64,000 nt of DNA from Paractinoplanes maris (lineage in GTDB: Bacteria; Actinomycetota; Actinomycetes; Mycobacteriales; Micromonosporaceae): positions 558,001 to 622,000 of the forward strand of contig NZ_JALPVL010000002.1 of NCBI RefSeq assembly GCF_023544465.1, in the 5' to 3' direction. The notes below the pieces were generated by a model, which was not told the origin of the DNA, ran no database searches, and saw only the letters and a list, made by a program, of their open reading frames with translations. A program made the position numbers and the translations under genes. This document shows, one piece after another, positions 51,823-60,168 of the stretch. Within the stretch, counting starts at the first letter, position 1, and every line of letters begins with the position of its first letter.

Positions 51823-52421
51823 ACCCGGCCTGCCTGCGCCGCGCGCTCGCCCTCCAGGCGGATGCCGTTGAGCAGGAGCCGCAGGCCGTAGTCGAACTGC
51901 TCGGCCGAGCCGACCACCGGCAGCTGATCACCGGGCCCGTCCAGCATCCCGCTCACCTGCTGCCAGCGCGCGTCCCGCTCCCCCGCGTCGACCGCCATCC
52001 GCAGACCGGCCGCCGCATAGGCCATCAACGCCTGGAACGCGCGGACCACATCGGCCGGCGGCAACCCGGCCTCGGCCAGCGCCCCGGACAACACCCCGGC
52101 CACCCGGCGACCGCGCGGGCCCAGGGGCGGCCGCGAGGCGACATGGCCGGCAATGCCGGGATGCCGGAGAGCCACCGTACGCATGCCGGTGAGCACGCCT
52201 CGGATCCGCTCGTCCCACGGCTGATCACCGCCCGGCACCGCGACCTCCTCGACCACCGCGTCAGCCACCGCGTCGAGCAGGGCCTCCCGGTTGGGAAAGT
52301 GCCGGTAGATCGCCATCGGGTCGCAGCCGAGCTCGGTCGCGATCCGGCGCATGGACATCGCCTGGGCCCCCTCGCGGTCCCCGAGAGCAAGCGTGGCCTG
52401 GGTGATCGAAGCGGGACTCAT
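51792..52421 (-). CDS. TetR-family transcriptional repressor
   Basis: From ATG 52421 the protein has 209 residues. The N-terminal HTH reads MRRIATELGCDPMAIYRHFP, the form seen in TetR_C_1 (tetracycline-repressor-like) proteins. The remaining helices form the ligand domain, with RAFQALMAYAAAGLRM. It is divergent from a small membrane protein gene across 60 bp containing two near-identical 15-bp palindromes, the probable operators for itself and that gene. It converges with thpR with a 31-bp overlap. Confidence 0.88.
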   Translation of the reverse strand: MSPASITQATLALGDREGAQAMSMRRIATELGCDPMAIYRHFPNREALLDAVADAVVEEVAVPGGDQPWDERIRGVLTGMRTVALRHPGIAGHVASRPPLGPRGRRVAGVLSGALAEAGLPPADVVRAFQALMAYAAAGLRMAVDAGERDARWQQVSGMLDGPGDQLPVVGSAEQFDYGLRLLLNGIRLEGERAAQAGRVQSGQEATSS

Positions 52422-52436
52422 CGGCACAGCGGGGAA

Positions 52437-52451
52437 GTCTACGCCGTAGAC
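52437..52451. promoter_or_regulatory. TetR operator 1 (GTCTACGCCGTAGAC)
   Basis: A palindrome with perfect 6-bp arms around a 3-bp centre (GTCTAC/GTAGAC). It lies 16 bp upstream of the tetR ATG on the minus strand and shares both arms with operator 2. Confidence 0.75.
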
Positions 52452-52466
52452 ATCGGTGGCCGGCTT

Positions 52467-52481
52467 GTCTACGGTGTAGAC
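52467..52481. promoter_or_regulatory. TetR operator 2 (GTCTACGGTGTAGAC), abutting the ATG of the membrane protein gene
   Basis: It has the same arms as operator 1, centred 30 bp away. It ends at the base before ATG 52482. TACGGT (52470-52475), 6 nt before the ATG, is a candidate -10 within the operator, so repression and leaderless start coincide. Confidence 0.75.
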
Positions 52482-52814
52482 ATGCGACTCCTCCGGTGGG
52501 GCCGGCTCGCGGCGGCCATTCTCAGCCTGACCACACTCGTCTTCCTCTTTGTGCATGACTCGTGGCGCGCGGACAACCTCTTCCTGGTGCCCGACCTGAT
52601 CCTGATCACCGCTTTGGTCATCGCGGCGGTGCTACCGGATCGACTCGCTCGAGTGGCGTTGCCGGTCGCCTTCGCCTATACCGCCGGCGTGCTCGCGACC
52701 TCGGTGTCTTCCTATGCCGTGCAGAGCGAATTCGGCCTGCCGAGCACGGCGGGAGCCCTGATCGCGCTCACACTGGCGGCCTCGATGACCGCGCGGCGCA
52801 CTCAGCCCGACTAG
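52482..52814 (+). CDS. Small four-helix membrane protein under TetR control
   Basis: The 110-residue protein has about four hydrophobic segments: LAAAILSLTTLVFLFV, FLVPDLILITALVIAAVLP, ALPVAFAYTAGVLATSV and TAGALIALTLAASM. It has short basic ends. There is no Shine-Dalgarno, because the TetR palindrome directly abuts the ATG, which implies a leaderless mRNA. Size and topology resemble small DoxX-like or SMR-like membrane proteins, but I see no diagnostic motif. Being the sole divergent neighbour of a TetR repressor, it may respond to, or move, the repressor's ligand. Confidence 0.7.
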   Translation: MRLLRWGRLAAAILSLTTLVFLFVHDSWRADNLFLVPDLILITALVIAAVLPDRLARVALPVAFAYTAGVLATSVSSYAVQSEFGLPSTAGALIALTLAASMTARRTQPD

Positions 52815-52830
52815 CGGCGGCACCGCATGG

Positions 52831-53280
52831 TCAGCGCAACTGCAGGCCGGCGGCCTCGAGGGCGCCCTCGACCCGTACCCTCTCGATCTCGCGGTCGAGA
52901 CCGTCGAGCGGACGCAGATTCTCGGTGACGCCCAGACACTCGCAGGCCAGGCAGAGCCGCTCGTCGTAGGCGCGCATGACCGCCGCCTGCCAGCGCACCG
53001 ACTCGAGCGTCACCCCGCCCCGGCGCTGGCGGTCGAGACGGCGCAGGTCACGCGCCAGCCACTCGATCGGCGCGGGCCCGAGGCGAGCCGGCAGGACGGC
53101 CGGATCGGTGTCGCGGAGCTTCTCGTCCAGGCGGATCAGGGCGCCGGCCTGGCCGGGCCGATCGGCGCACGAACGTCTGCGCCGGAACTCGTCACGCCGC
53201 AGAGCGACCGCCACCGCGTAGGGCACGGTCAAAGGGAGCACGAGCGCCGCCGAGAGCACAACCATGTGCGCGAGGGCCAC
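52831..53280 (-). CDS. Conserved actinobacterial protein with an N-terminal membrane helix
   Basis: The 149-residue protein has one N-terminal hydrophobic segment (MVVLSAALVLPLTVPYAVAVAL) and a helical cytoplasmic part. Its conserved-looking stretches are PIEWLARDLRRLDRQR, SVRWQAAVMRAYDERLCLAC and EIERVRVEGALEAAGL. I recall similar uncharacterised proteins in many actinobacteria, with no known function. The start may be GTG 53280 or ATG 53265. Confidence 0.6.
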   Translation of the reverse strand: MALAHMVVLSAALVLPLTVPYAVAVALRRDEFRRRRSCADRPGQAGALIRLDEKLRDTDPAVLPARLGPAPIEWLARDLRRLDRQRRGGVTLESVRWQAAVMRAYDERLCLACECLGVTENLRPLDGLDREIERVRVEGALEAAGLQLR

Positions 53281-53340
53281 GCCATGACGCTAATTCGAAA
53301 CGTCCCTGATCCGGAATACTCTTTATCTGCCAAATACCCG

Positions 53341-54666
53341 TCAGGCCGCTTCGCGGATCTTGGTCATCGGCACCTCCACGGCTTCCGTCTCGGCCGCGGG
53401 CGGCGCGACGAGGCGCAGCCGGGGCCGTGGCCGCAGGGAGAGCGAGAGCCGTTCCCCGCTGGCCCGCAGCTGCCACACGAGGGCGGCCACCGAGGCGACG
53501 AAGCAGATCACCCCGGCGCCGGAGATGCTCGACGGCACCCCGAACCGCTCGCCCCACCAGCCGGCCAGCGATGCCCCGATCGGGGTCGTGCCCAGGAAGA
53601 CCAGCACGTAGAGCGCCATCACCCGGCCCCGGAACTCGGGGTCGACGCCCATCTGCACGCGGTGGTTGGCCGCCTGAGCCAGATAGATCGAGAAGAATCC
53701 GGTCGGCACCAGCAACAGCATCGCCACCACGAAGGTCGGCGCGAAGCCGACCACGAACTCGAGCACGCTGAACGCGAGCGCGGCCCCGATCACCACGTAG
53801 GCGCCGGGCCGGGCCCGGCGTGCGCTGCCGGCCAGGGCCCCGCCGAGCGCCCCGACCGCCAGCGCGGTGGTGAGCAACCCGAAAGTGGAGGGGCCGGCGT
53901 TGAAGTCGATCTTCGCCAGCGCAGCCAGGGTGACCGGGAAGTTGAAGCCGATCATGCCGACCACGAACATCAGGGCGATCGGCAGCACCAGGTCGGAGCG
54001 CCGGCCGACATACCGGAGGCCGTCCATGATGCGGGCGTCCTTCTTGGCCTGCCGTTCGGCCGGCCGCAACTCGGCGGCGCGCATGCGGGTGTAGCTGAAG
54101 ATCGGTGCGATGGCCAGCACCGTCGCGATCAGGAAGACCGGACCGGTGTCGAAGAGCGCCAGCGCCACGCCGGCCAGGGCCGGTCCGCCGATCCGGGCGA
54201 CGTTGAAGGTGGCCGCCGAGAGGGCGAGCGCGTTCGGCAGCAGCGGCAGTTCGACCAGCTCGGAGACGAACGACTGCCGCACCGGGGTCTCGACCGCGTT
54301 GGCGATGCCGAGCAGGCCGGCGAAGAGGAAGACGTGCCAGAGCTGCACGTGACCCGAGGCGACCAGGACCGCGAAGGTGATCGCCGTGATCGCGAAGGCG
54401 GAGTTGGCCGCCACCAGCAGGCGGCGCTTGTCGAAGCGGTCGGCGAGCTTGCCGGCATAGAGGGTGAGCAGCAGCACCGGGACGAACTGCAGCGAGGCCA
54501 CCGCCCCGAGCGCGGCCGGCGAGTTGCCAGACAGGTCGAGCACCAGCCAGTCCTGCGCGGTGAACATCATCCACACGCCGACCAGCTTCACCAGCTGACC
54601 GGTGGTGAAGAGCCGGTAATTGCGAACTCGCAGGGAGTGGAAGGTTGTGTTCAGCACTGACCGCAC
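53341..54666 (-). CDS. MFS transporter, EntS-like (DHA3)
   Basis: The 441-residue protein starts at GTG 54666 with AGGAGG upstream. It opens FHSLRVRNYRLFTTGQLVKL before TM1 and has motif A LYAGKLADRFDKRRLLV, with AVETPVRQSFVSELVE after TM4, all typical of the EntS/enterobactin-exporter and macrolide-efflux group. About 12 membrane segments are visible, then a basic C-terminal tail (LSLRPRPRLRLV). It lies 67 bp downstream of a marR-type gene on the same strand, and so is probably controlled by that regulator. Confidence 0.85.
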   Translation of the reverse strand: MRSVLNTTFHSLRVRNYRLFTTGQLVKLVGVWMMFTAQDWLVLDLSGNSPAALGAVASLQFVPVLLLTLYAGKLADRFDKRRLLVAANSAFAITAITFAVLVASGHVQLWHVFLFAGLLGIANAVETPVRQSFVSELVELPLLPNALALSAATFNVARIGGPALAGVALALFDTGPVFLIATVLAIAPIFSYTRMRAAELRPAERQAKKDARIMDGLRYVGRRSDLVLPIALMFVVGMIGFNFPVTLAALAKIDFNAGPSTFGLLTTALAVGALGGALAGSARRARPGAYVVIGAALAFSVLEFVVGFAPTFVVAMLLLVPTGFFSIYLAQAANHRVQMGVDPEFRGRVMALYVLVFLGTTPIGASLAGWWGERFGVPSSISGAGVICFVASVAALVWQLRASGERLSLSLRPRPRLRLVAPPAAETEAVEVPMTKIREAA

Positions 54667-54733
54667 GCGGCTGCGCCTCCTGTTCGGTCGTACGCGTCAT
54701 CGTCACGTGACGAAGCACCGCGTAGCCGAACCC

Positions 54734-55180
54734 TCAGGCGCGGGAGATCTTCTGCAGGATCTCCGAGGCCCGGGCCAGTGTCTCCCGTTCCTCGGGTGCC
54801 AGCGCGACCAGCTGGGTGGCCAGCCACTCGTTGCGCGCCCTCTCGAACTGGGCGTGGACTGCCTGCCCCAGCTCCGTGGCCGACAGGATGACCTGCCGGC
54901 CGTCGGTCGGGTGCGGGGTCCGCGCCACCAGGCCGCGATCCTCCAGCTTCCCGACGATCTTGGTCATCGTCGGGGGCTGCACGCGTTCCACATCGGCGAG
55001 CTCACGCGGAGTCAGCGCGCCGGCCAGCTGGAGGCTGGTCAGCGCGGACAACTGACTGAAGGTGAGATCACCGACCGGACGGGCCTGCCGGACCCGCCGA
55101 TTCAGCCGCATGATCGACTCGCGCAGTGTCTTGGCCAGCTCGTCCGCTGTCCCTGGCTCCGCCACGGGCCACTCCATCAC
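54734..55180 (-). CDS. MarR-family transcriptional regulator
   Basis: The 148-residue winged-helix protein has DLTFSQLSALTSLQLAGALT, the recognition region ERVQPPTMTKIVGKLEDRGL and wing RTPHPTDGRQVILSAT, the classical MarR set. The N- and C-terminal helices would dimerise. The GTG start at 55180 (ATG 55177 also possible) has TAAGCT 7 nt upstream inside a perfect 15-bp palindrome, implying autoregulation of a leaderless transcript. The downstream MFS exporter gene is the likely target. Confidence 0.88.
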   Translation of the reverse strand: MMEWPVAEPGTADELAKTLRESIMRLNRRVRQARPVGDLTFSQLSALTSLQLAGALTPRELADVERVQPPTMTKIVGKLEDRGLVARTPHPTDGRQVILSATELGQAVHAQFERARNEWLATQLVALAPEERETLARASEILQKISRA

Positions 55181-55184
55181 GATT

Positions 55185-55199
55185 ATTAGCTTAGCTAAT
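55185..55199. promoter_or_regulatory. MarR-type operator (ATTAGCTTAGCTAAT) over the -10
   Basis: A perfect 7+1+7 palindrome 4 bp upstream of the marR GTG. On the minus strand the candidate -10 TAAGCT (55188-55193) lies within it. Confidence 0.75.
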
Positions 55200-55238
55200 G
55201 AGCATGGCTAACGACATTCGAACAGGTCATGACCGCGG

Positions 55239-56663
55239 TCACAGGATCCAAGCCTCCAGCGGACCCCGCAAGAAGTACAGGACGAAAAGCACAGCCACGC
55301 CGTACAGGATGGGGTGGATCTCCCTTGCCCGGCCGGTGGCGACCTTCAGGACGACGTACGAGATGACGCCGGCGCCGATCCCGTTGGAGATCGAATAGGT
55401 GAACGGCATCAGCGTGACGGTAAGGAAGGCCGGCACCGCGATGGTGTAGTCGGTCCAGTCGATCTGCCGGATGGCCGTCAGCATCAGGAAGCCGACCACC
55501 ACGAGCGCGGTCGACGCCGCCTCGAACGGAACCACCGCGACCAGCGGCGTCAGGAACATCGCGAGCAGGAAGAGACCGCCGGTGACCAGGTTGGCCGCAC
55601 CGGTGCGGGCGCCCTCACCGACTCCGGCCGCGCTTTCGATGTACGCCGTGTTGCTCGACACGCTGGCCGCGCCACCCGCGGCGGCCGCGACCGAGTCGAC
55701 GAGCAGGATCTCCCGCGTACGCGGCGGCATGCCCCGCTCGTCGAGGAGCCCACCCTCCTGGCCGACCGCGACCATCGTCCCCATCGTGTCGAAGAAGTCG
55801 GTGATCAGCAGGCTGAAGATGAACATCAGCACGACCAGCCAGCCGGCCCGCGACCACGAGTCGAGCACGTTGAAGTGACCGATCAGCGACAGGTCGGGCG
55901 TGCTCACGATCTTTTCGGGCAGCTTGGGGACGTTCAGCGACCAGCCCTTGGGGTGCGCGATCGCCTCGACGATGATCGCCAGCACGGTCGTGCCCAGGAT
56001 GCCGATGAGGATCGCCCCGCGCACCTTGCGGACGAACAGGATCAGCGTGAAGAGCAGGCCGATCACGAACACCGCGGCCGGCCACGTGGCGAGCTTGCCG
56101 CCGAGACCGAGCTCGACCGGCACCGTCGTGTTGGCCGCGTCCGGCACCCGGTTGACAAACCCGGCGTCGACCAAGCCGATGATCATCAGGAACAGGCCGA
56201 TGCCCACCCCGATCGCCGTCTTGAGCTGCGTCGGCACCGCCCGGAAGACCAGCTCGCGCAGACCGGTGAGCACCAGGATGGCGATGAGCACACCCTCGAT
56301 GACCACCAGACCCATGGCGTCGGCCCAGGTCATCTCCGGCGCGATCTCGTACGCCACCAGGGCGTTGACACCGAGCCCGGCCGCCAGGGCGAGCGGGAAG
56401 CGAGCCACGACGCCCATCAGGATCGTCATCACACCGGCCACCAGGGCGGTGCCCGCGGCCAGCGCGGCGATCGGCAGCTGGGCGCCGTCGGCGTCCATCC
56501 CGTTGCCGATGATCAGCGGGTTGAGCACCACGATGTAGGCCATCGTGAAGAAGGTGGCCAGGCCACCGCGGACCTCCCGGCCCAGGGTCGAGCCCCGCGC
56601 CGAGATCTCAAAGAACCGATCGAAACCATTCTTCGACGTACGTGTATCGGCTGCGGTGGACAT
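55239..56663 (-). CDS. NCS2/AzgA-type purine permease
   Basis: The 474-residue protein has about 12-14 hydrophobic segments. It starts with RFFEISARGSTLGREVRGGLATFFTMAYIVVLNPLI, the signature opening of AzgA-type hypoxanthine/guanine/adenine transporters, and contains LAAGLGVNALVAYE, LLITDFFDTMGTMVAVGQEG and SVSSNTAYIESAAGVGEGAR. It imports purine bases by H+ symport. It is divergent from the DUF2530 gene. No purine-degradation genes are adjacent, so salvage is the simplest role. Confidence 0.9.
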   Translation of the reverse strand: MSTAADTRTSKNGFDRFFEISARGSTLGREVRGGLATFFTMAYIVVLNPLIIGNGMDADGAQLPIAALAAGTALVAGVMTILMGVVARFPLALAAGLGVNALVAYEIAPEMTWADAMGLVVIEGVLIAILVLTGLRELVFRAVPTQLKTAIGVGIGLFLMIIGLVDAGFVNRVPDAANTTVPVELGLGGKLATWPAAVFVIGLLFTLILFVRKVRGAILIGILGTTVLAIIVEAIAHPKGWSLNVPKLPEKIVSTPDLSLIGHFNVLDSWSRAGWLVVLMFIFSLLITDFFDTMGTMVAVGQEGGLLDERGMPPRTREILLVDSVAAAAGGAASVSSNTAYIESAAGVGEGARTGAANLVTGGLFLLAMFLTPLVAVVPFEAASTALVVVGFLMLTAIRQIDWTDYTIAVPAFLTVTLMPFTYSISNGIGAGVISYVVLKVATGRAREIHPILYGVAVLFVLYFLRGPLEAWIL

Positions 56664-56782
56664 GCGGCTCTCTCCGGTTCACGGGGTATAGGTCGCCGGA
56701 ATGTTCTCAGCCCTCGATGACCTGCGCAAAACCGAGGGATGTCGGCCCTGTCACAGGGGCGTACCCGCGATCTCCACGGACC

Positions 56783-56788
56783 TATCCT
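56783..56788 (+). promoter_or_regulatory. Candidate -10 of a leaderless promoter (DUF2530 gene)
   Basis: TATCCT lies 6 nt before the GTG at 56795, and no Shine-Dalgarno is present. Confidence 0.45.
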
Positions 56789-56794
56789 GTCGGT

Positions 56795-57049
56795 GTGAGT
56801 GAACCGAAGCCCCGGGTCGAGCCGCTGGACCCACCCATGGTCCCGTTCGCCGTCGGCGGGCTGGCCGCCTTCGCCGTCGCCGCGCTGATCGTGCTGCTGG
56901 CCGACGGCCCCGATCGCTGGCTGCAGATCTGCGTCGCGGGTTTCCTGGCCGGCATCCCGGGCCTGATCACGATGATCGTGCACGACCGCCACCGCAAACG
57001 CCGCCGCCTGCTGACGCACCCCGAGTTCACGGTGACGTCGCAGTCCTGA
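56795..57049 (+). CDS. DUF2530 family small membrane protein
   Basis: The 84-residue protein starts at GTG 56795. It has two membrane helices (FAVGGLAAFAVAALIVLLA and LQICVAGFLAGIPGLITMIV) followed by the basic tail HDRHRKRRRLL. It matches the actinobacterial DUF2530 pattern EPLDPPMVPFAVGG. Function is unknown. It is convergent with the DUF3027 gene (7 bp between stops), an arrangement that recurs in actinobacteria. Confidence 0.8.
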   Translation: MSEPKPRVEPLDPPMVPFAVGGLAAFAVAALIVLLADGPDRWLQICVAGFLAGIPGLITMIVHDRHRKRRRLLTHPEFTVTSQS

Positions 57050-57056
57050 CAGGGGC

Positions 57057-57878
57057 TCAGCTGTGGCCGTAATCCTCGGCCGGCTCGCTCTCCTCGACCG
57101 AGCCGTGGCCCCGGCTGACCGCGACCGACTCGACCTCGCTGTCGTCATAAACCGTCGGCAGCTCCTCGACCGGCTGCTCAGCCGTGCCGAGCATGGCCTC
57201 GGAGTGAGCGCCACAACCGTGGTCGGCGCTCACCGCGCGGCCGTCGTCGGGCGCATAGAGGTTGCCGCAGACGCCGAACATCGCGCGCAGTGAACCGGCC
57301 AGCGACAGATAGAAGCCACAGGTGCCGCAGCGGGCATTGCGCGGGGCCGCCACCGAGATCGGCGCCTCGGGTCCGGCCTCGCCGTCATACCACCGCTGGG
57401 CGGCGTCGATGCGGCCCTCGCGGGACATCACCCGGGCCCGGCCGAGGCCGATTTCCCAGCTGACCTCCTCGACCGCCGGGTCGTCGCTGAGCACATAGCC
57501 CTGGGCGAGACGCTCGTCGTCGGGCGCGGTCGGCATGAGGTCGCCCACGCCGAGGTCACCGGGCTGCAGGCGCTCGTTCCACGGCACCCAGCCCGGGGCG
57601 AGCAGCGCATCGGGACCGGGCAGCAGCACGGTCTCGCAGACGGTGACGTGCCGGCTGCGCGGGACGCGGGTGACCGTGACCGCCCAGCGCCAGCCGCGGT
57701 AGCCCGCGAGGTGGCTCTCGAAGAGGTGGGTCACGAGGCGGTCGCCCTCGGCGATCGCCTCGAGGTGATCCCCGATGTCAGCCGGATCCACATCGGTGAT
57801 CGCGCCGCGCGCGACCCCGACCGCATCGGCACAAACCTGGTCGAGGCGGGCAGCACGCGTCGTGGTCCGAGTCGTCAC
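57057..57878 (-). CDS. DUF3027 family protein
   Basis: From GTG 57878 the protein has 273 residues. The conserved core has HLFESHLAGYRGWRWAVTVTR, ETVLLPGPDALLAPGWVPW and ERLQPGDLGVGDLMP, then SWEIGLGRARVMSREGR. CGTCGFYLSLAGSLRAMFGVCGN contributes Cys pairs, probably a zinc or metal site. It is a well-conserved actinobacterial protein of unknown function. The acidic C-terminal tail is low-complexity. The start follows from the N-terminal conservation I recall (TTRTTRAARLD). Confidence 0.8.
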   Translation of the reverse strand: MTTRTTTRAARLDQVCADAVGVARGAITDVDPADIGDHLEAIAEGDRLVTHLFESHLAGYRGWRWAVTVTRVPRSRHVTVCETVLLPGPDALLAPGWVPWNERLQPGDLGVGDLMPTAPDDERLAQGYVLSDDPAVEEVSWEIGLGRARVMSREGRIDAAQRWYDGEAGPEAPISVAAPRNARCGTCGFYLSLAGSLRAMFGVCGNLYAPDDGRAVSADHGCGAHSEAMLGTAEQPVEELPTVYDDSEVESVAVSRGHGSVEESEPAEDYGHS

Positions 57879-57982
57879 ATATTCATTGTCCCCCACCGCC
57901 ACGGGCGTTCCGCACCGACTCCCCCACATCCGGCCGTCGCGGAAGAGGACAGCGCTCGACTGGATCAGTCAGGATGGGAGCC

Positions 57983-59998
57983 ATGCCGTTGCTTCCCTCC
58001 CTCGGACGCACCCTCGGCACCAGCATCAAGGCGGCCCGCCTGCTGGTGCGGGGCTCGGTGCGCGGTGGAGCGTGGGCGACCCGCCGGGTCGGCACGGCGC
58101 GGGCCAAGGGGGCGGCCAACGAGACCGGCATGATCCGGCTCTTCGACCTGCACGCGCTCTCCTGCGCCGGTGACACGCTGATCGCGATCGGGCTGGCCGG
58201 CACCATCTTCTTCAACGTCCCACTGGGCGAGGCGCGCAGCAAGGTGGCGCTCTACCTGCTCATCACGATGGTGCCGTTCGCCCTGCTGGCGCCGGTGGTG
58301 GGCCCGCTGCTCGACCATTTCCGGCACGGCCGGCGCTATGCGCTGGCGGCCACCATGCTGGGCCGGGCCTTCCTGGCCTATGTGATCTCCGATCACCTCT
58401 TCGGCTGGGGGCTCTATCCGGCGGCTTTCGGGGTGCTGGCGCTTTCCCGGGCGTACGGGGTGGCTCGCTCGGCCGCCGTGCCCCGGCTGCTGCCCGAGGG
58501 CATCGGCCTGTCCCAGGTCGGCGCCCGGGCCAGCGTCTACGGCACCTTCGCGGGCGCGGTGGTCGCGCCGATCGGCCTGCTCGCGTTCAAGTTCGGCCCG
58601 CAGTGGCCCCTGCGCGTGGCCATGATCATTTTCATCGTCGGCATGGTGGTGTCGCTCAGGCTTCCGCCGCGAGCCGACTCCGAGCCGCCCGAGGCGGTGC
58701 CGCGCCCGTGGCGCGCGATGCTGCGCCTGGGCCGCGGGGAAGACAGGCCGCTCTCCGGCAAGCTGGTGGTCGCGGCCCTGGTCGGCAGCGCCAGCCTGCG
58801 CCTGCTCTACGGCTTCATGCTGCTCTTCCTAGCCTTCGTCATCATGGCCGACCAGCTCAGCACCACAGTCCTCGGCAACGACATCGGCCGCCGGGGCGCG
58901 GTCGGCCTGATCGGCGGCGCGCTGGCCGTCGGCACCTTCGTGTCCACCGCCGTCGGCACGAGACTGCGCATCCGCCGCCCGCTGGCGCTGCAATCCACCG
59001 GCCTGGCCGTGGTGGCCGCGGCCGGCGTACTCACCACGCTGTTCTACAGCCTGGCCACCGTCACCCTGCTGGCCCTGCTCGTCGCGATCTTCAGCGGCAT
59101 CGCGAAGCTGGCCGTCGACGCCAGCATCCAGGAACGCGTCCCCGAACGCCTGCGGGCCAGCGCCTTCGCCCACTCCGAAACGGTCCTGATGATCGCCTGG
59201 GTCCTCGGCGGCGGCATCGGCATCATCCCGCTCCCCGGCCGCCTGGGCATCGCTCTGGCCACCGTCCTGGCCGTCCTGGCCGCCGCCCGAGCCGCCTACG
59301 TAGCCACCCGCCTCAACAACGAACGCCTCAGCGGCCGAGCAGACGACCCCACCACCACCGACCCCACCTCCGACTCCACGCCCAGGTTCACCGCCGGCTC
59401 CCCAGCCGAAGCCACGTCGGGCTCCCCACCCGGGCCCACGTCGGGCTCCCCAGCCAGGGCAGCGGCCGGCCCCAACCGGGAGTCCGGACCGGTCCGCGCT
59501 GCAACGACTACCGACCGGGCCGCCCCACCGTGGTCTCGTCCGAGCCCAGAGACATCGGCGGAGCCGACTGACCCGTGGCCGGAAGCCCCGACTGTCCCGA
59601 CGCGCACGCGCTCCAACAACGCCCCACCGCGCCGCAGCACACCGCCGCCGACCCAGCCCACGCGCACCGGCCGTTCCGAGCCTGCCCGCCCGGCCGAGGA
59701 TGGCACAGGCGGCAGCCCCGCCCGTGACAGCCGCCCAGTGAGTGACGGCCCACCCACCCGCATTGATTCCGGCGAGCCCAAGAAGAGCTGGTTCGGCCGC
59801 CGCAAGGACAAACGCGCCGCCGCCGAGCCGCCACCACCACGTGCGGGCCAGCCACCCGTGTCCCCTCGGGCGCCCATCCCGGCCGACCAGCCCAAGCCTG
59901 ACGCCGCGCTCGCGCCGCCTGGATTCCACGTCTATCGGCCGTCCTCAGCCGACCACCCGACCAACGGCACCACCTCCTCCGAAGACCAGGATCGCTGA
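57983..59998 (+). CDS. MFS transporter with a long disordered C-terminal tail
   Basis: The 671-residue protein starts at ATG 57983 behind GGGAG. The first about 60 residues are basic and soluble. About 12 membrane segments follow (residues 60-440), including LHALSCAGDTLIAIGLAGTI and LDHFRHGRRYALAATMLGRA as the motif-A-like loop. Residues after about 450 are hydrophilic, rich in Pro, Ser, Thr and Arg, with short repeats of the TSGSPPGP type encoded by tandem DNA repeats near 59395-59460, ending with WFGRRKDKR and PPGFHVYRP. Many actinobacteria carry this protein beside the DUF3027 and mqn genes. Transport role unproven. Confidence 0.78.
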   Translation: MPLLPSLGRTLGTSIKAARLLVRGSVRGGAWATRRVGTARAKGAANETGMIRLFDLHALSCAGDTLIAIGLAGTIFFNVPLGEARSKVALYLLITMVPFALLAPVVGPLLDHFRHGRRYALAATMLGRAFLAYVISDHLFGWGLYPAAFGVLALSRAYGVARSAAVPRLLPEGIGLSQVGARASVYGTFAGAVVAPIGLLAFKFGPQWPLRVAMIIFIVGMVVSLRLPPRADSEPPEAVPRPWRAMLRLGRGEDRPLSGKLVVAALVGSASLRLLYGFMLLFLAFVIMADQLSTTVLGNDIGRRGAVGLIGGALAVGTFVSTAVGTRLRIRRPLALQSTGLAVVAAAGVLTTLFYSLATVTLLALLVAIFSGIAKLAVDASIQERVPERLRASAFAHSETVLMIAWVLGGGIGIIPLPGRLGIALATVLAVLAAARAAYVATRLNNERLSGRADDPTTTDPTSDSTPRFTAGSPAEATSGSPPGPTSGSPARAAAGPNRESGPVRAATTTDRAAPPWSRPSPETSAEPTDPWPEAPTVPTRTRSNNAPPRRSTPPPTQPTRTGRSEPARPAEDGTGGSPARDSRPVSDGPPTRIDSGEPKKSWFGRRKDKRAAAEPPPPRAGQPPVSPRAPIPADQPKPDAALAPPGFHVYRPSSADHPTNGTTSSEDQDR

Positions 59999-60018
59999 CC
60001 CGCGGCCTGGTCCGGCAG

Positions 60019-60044
60019 TTGTCCACATTTCCGAGTTGTCCACA
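60019..60044 (+). promoter_or_regulatory. Two DnaA boxes (TTGTCCACA)
   Basis: Exact TTGTCCACA at 60019-60027 and 60036-60044, in the 170-bp gap before mqnB. They belong to a wider cluster with the boxes at 60606-60795. Confidence 0.6.
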
Positions 60045-60168
60045 GCGAAGAGCGCGCCCGGAAGCAGAGATCCACAATTTCCGTCAGCATTGCCGGTGGT
60101 GGGGGCTCCCCCCAGGGAGGGTGGGTTCTGTGTTGGGTGCGTCAACTGATCAGCGGGGGCTGTGAGCG

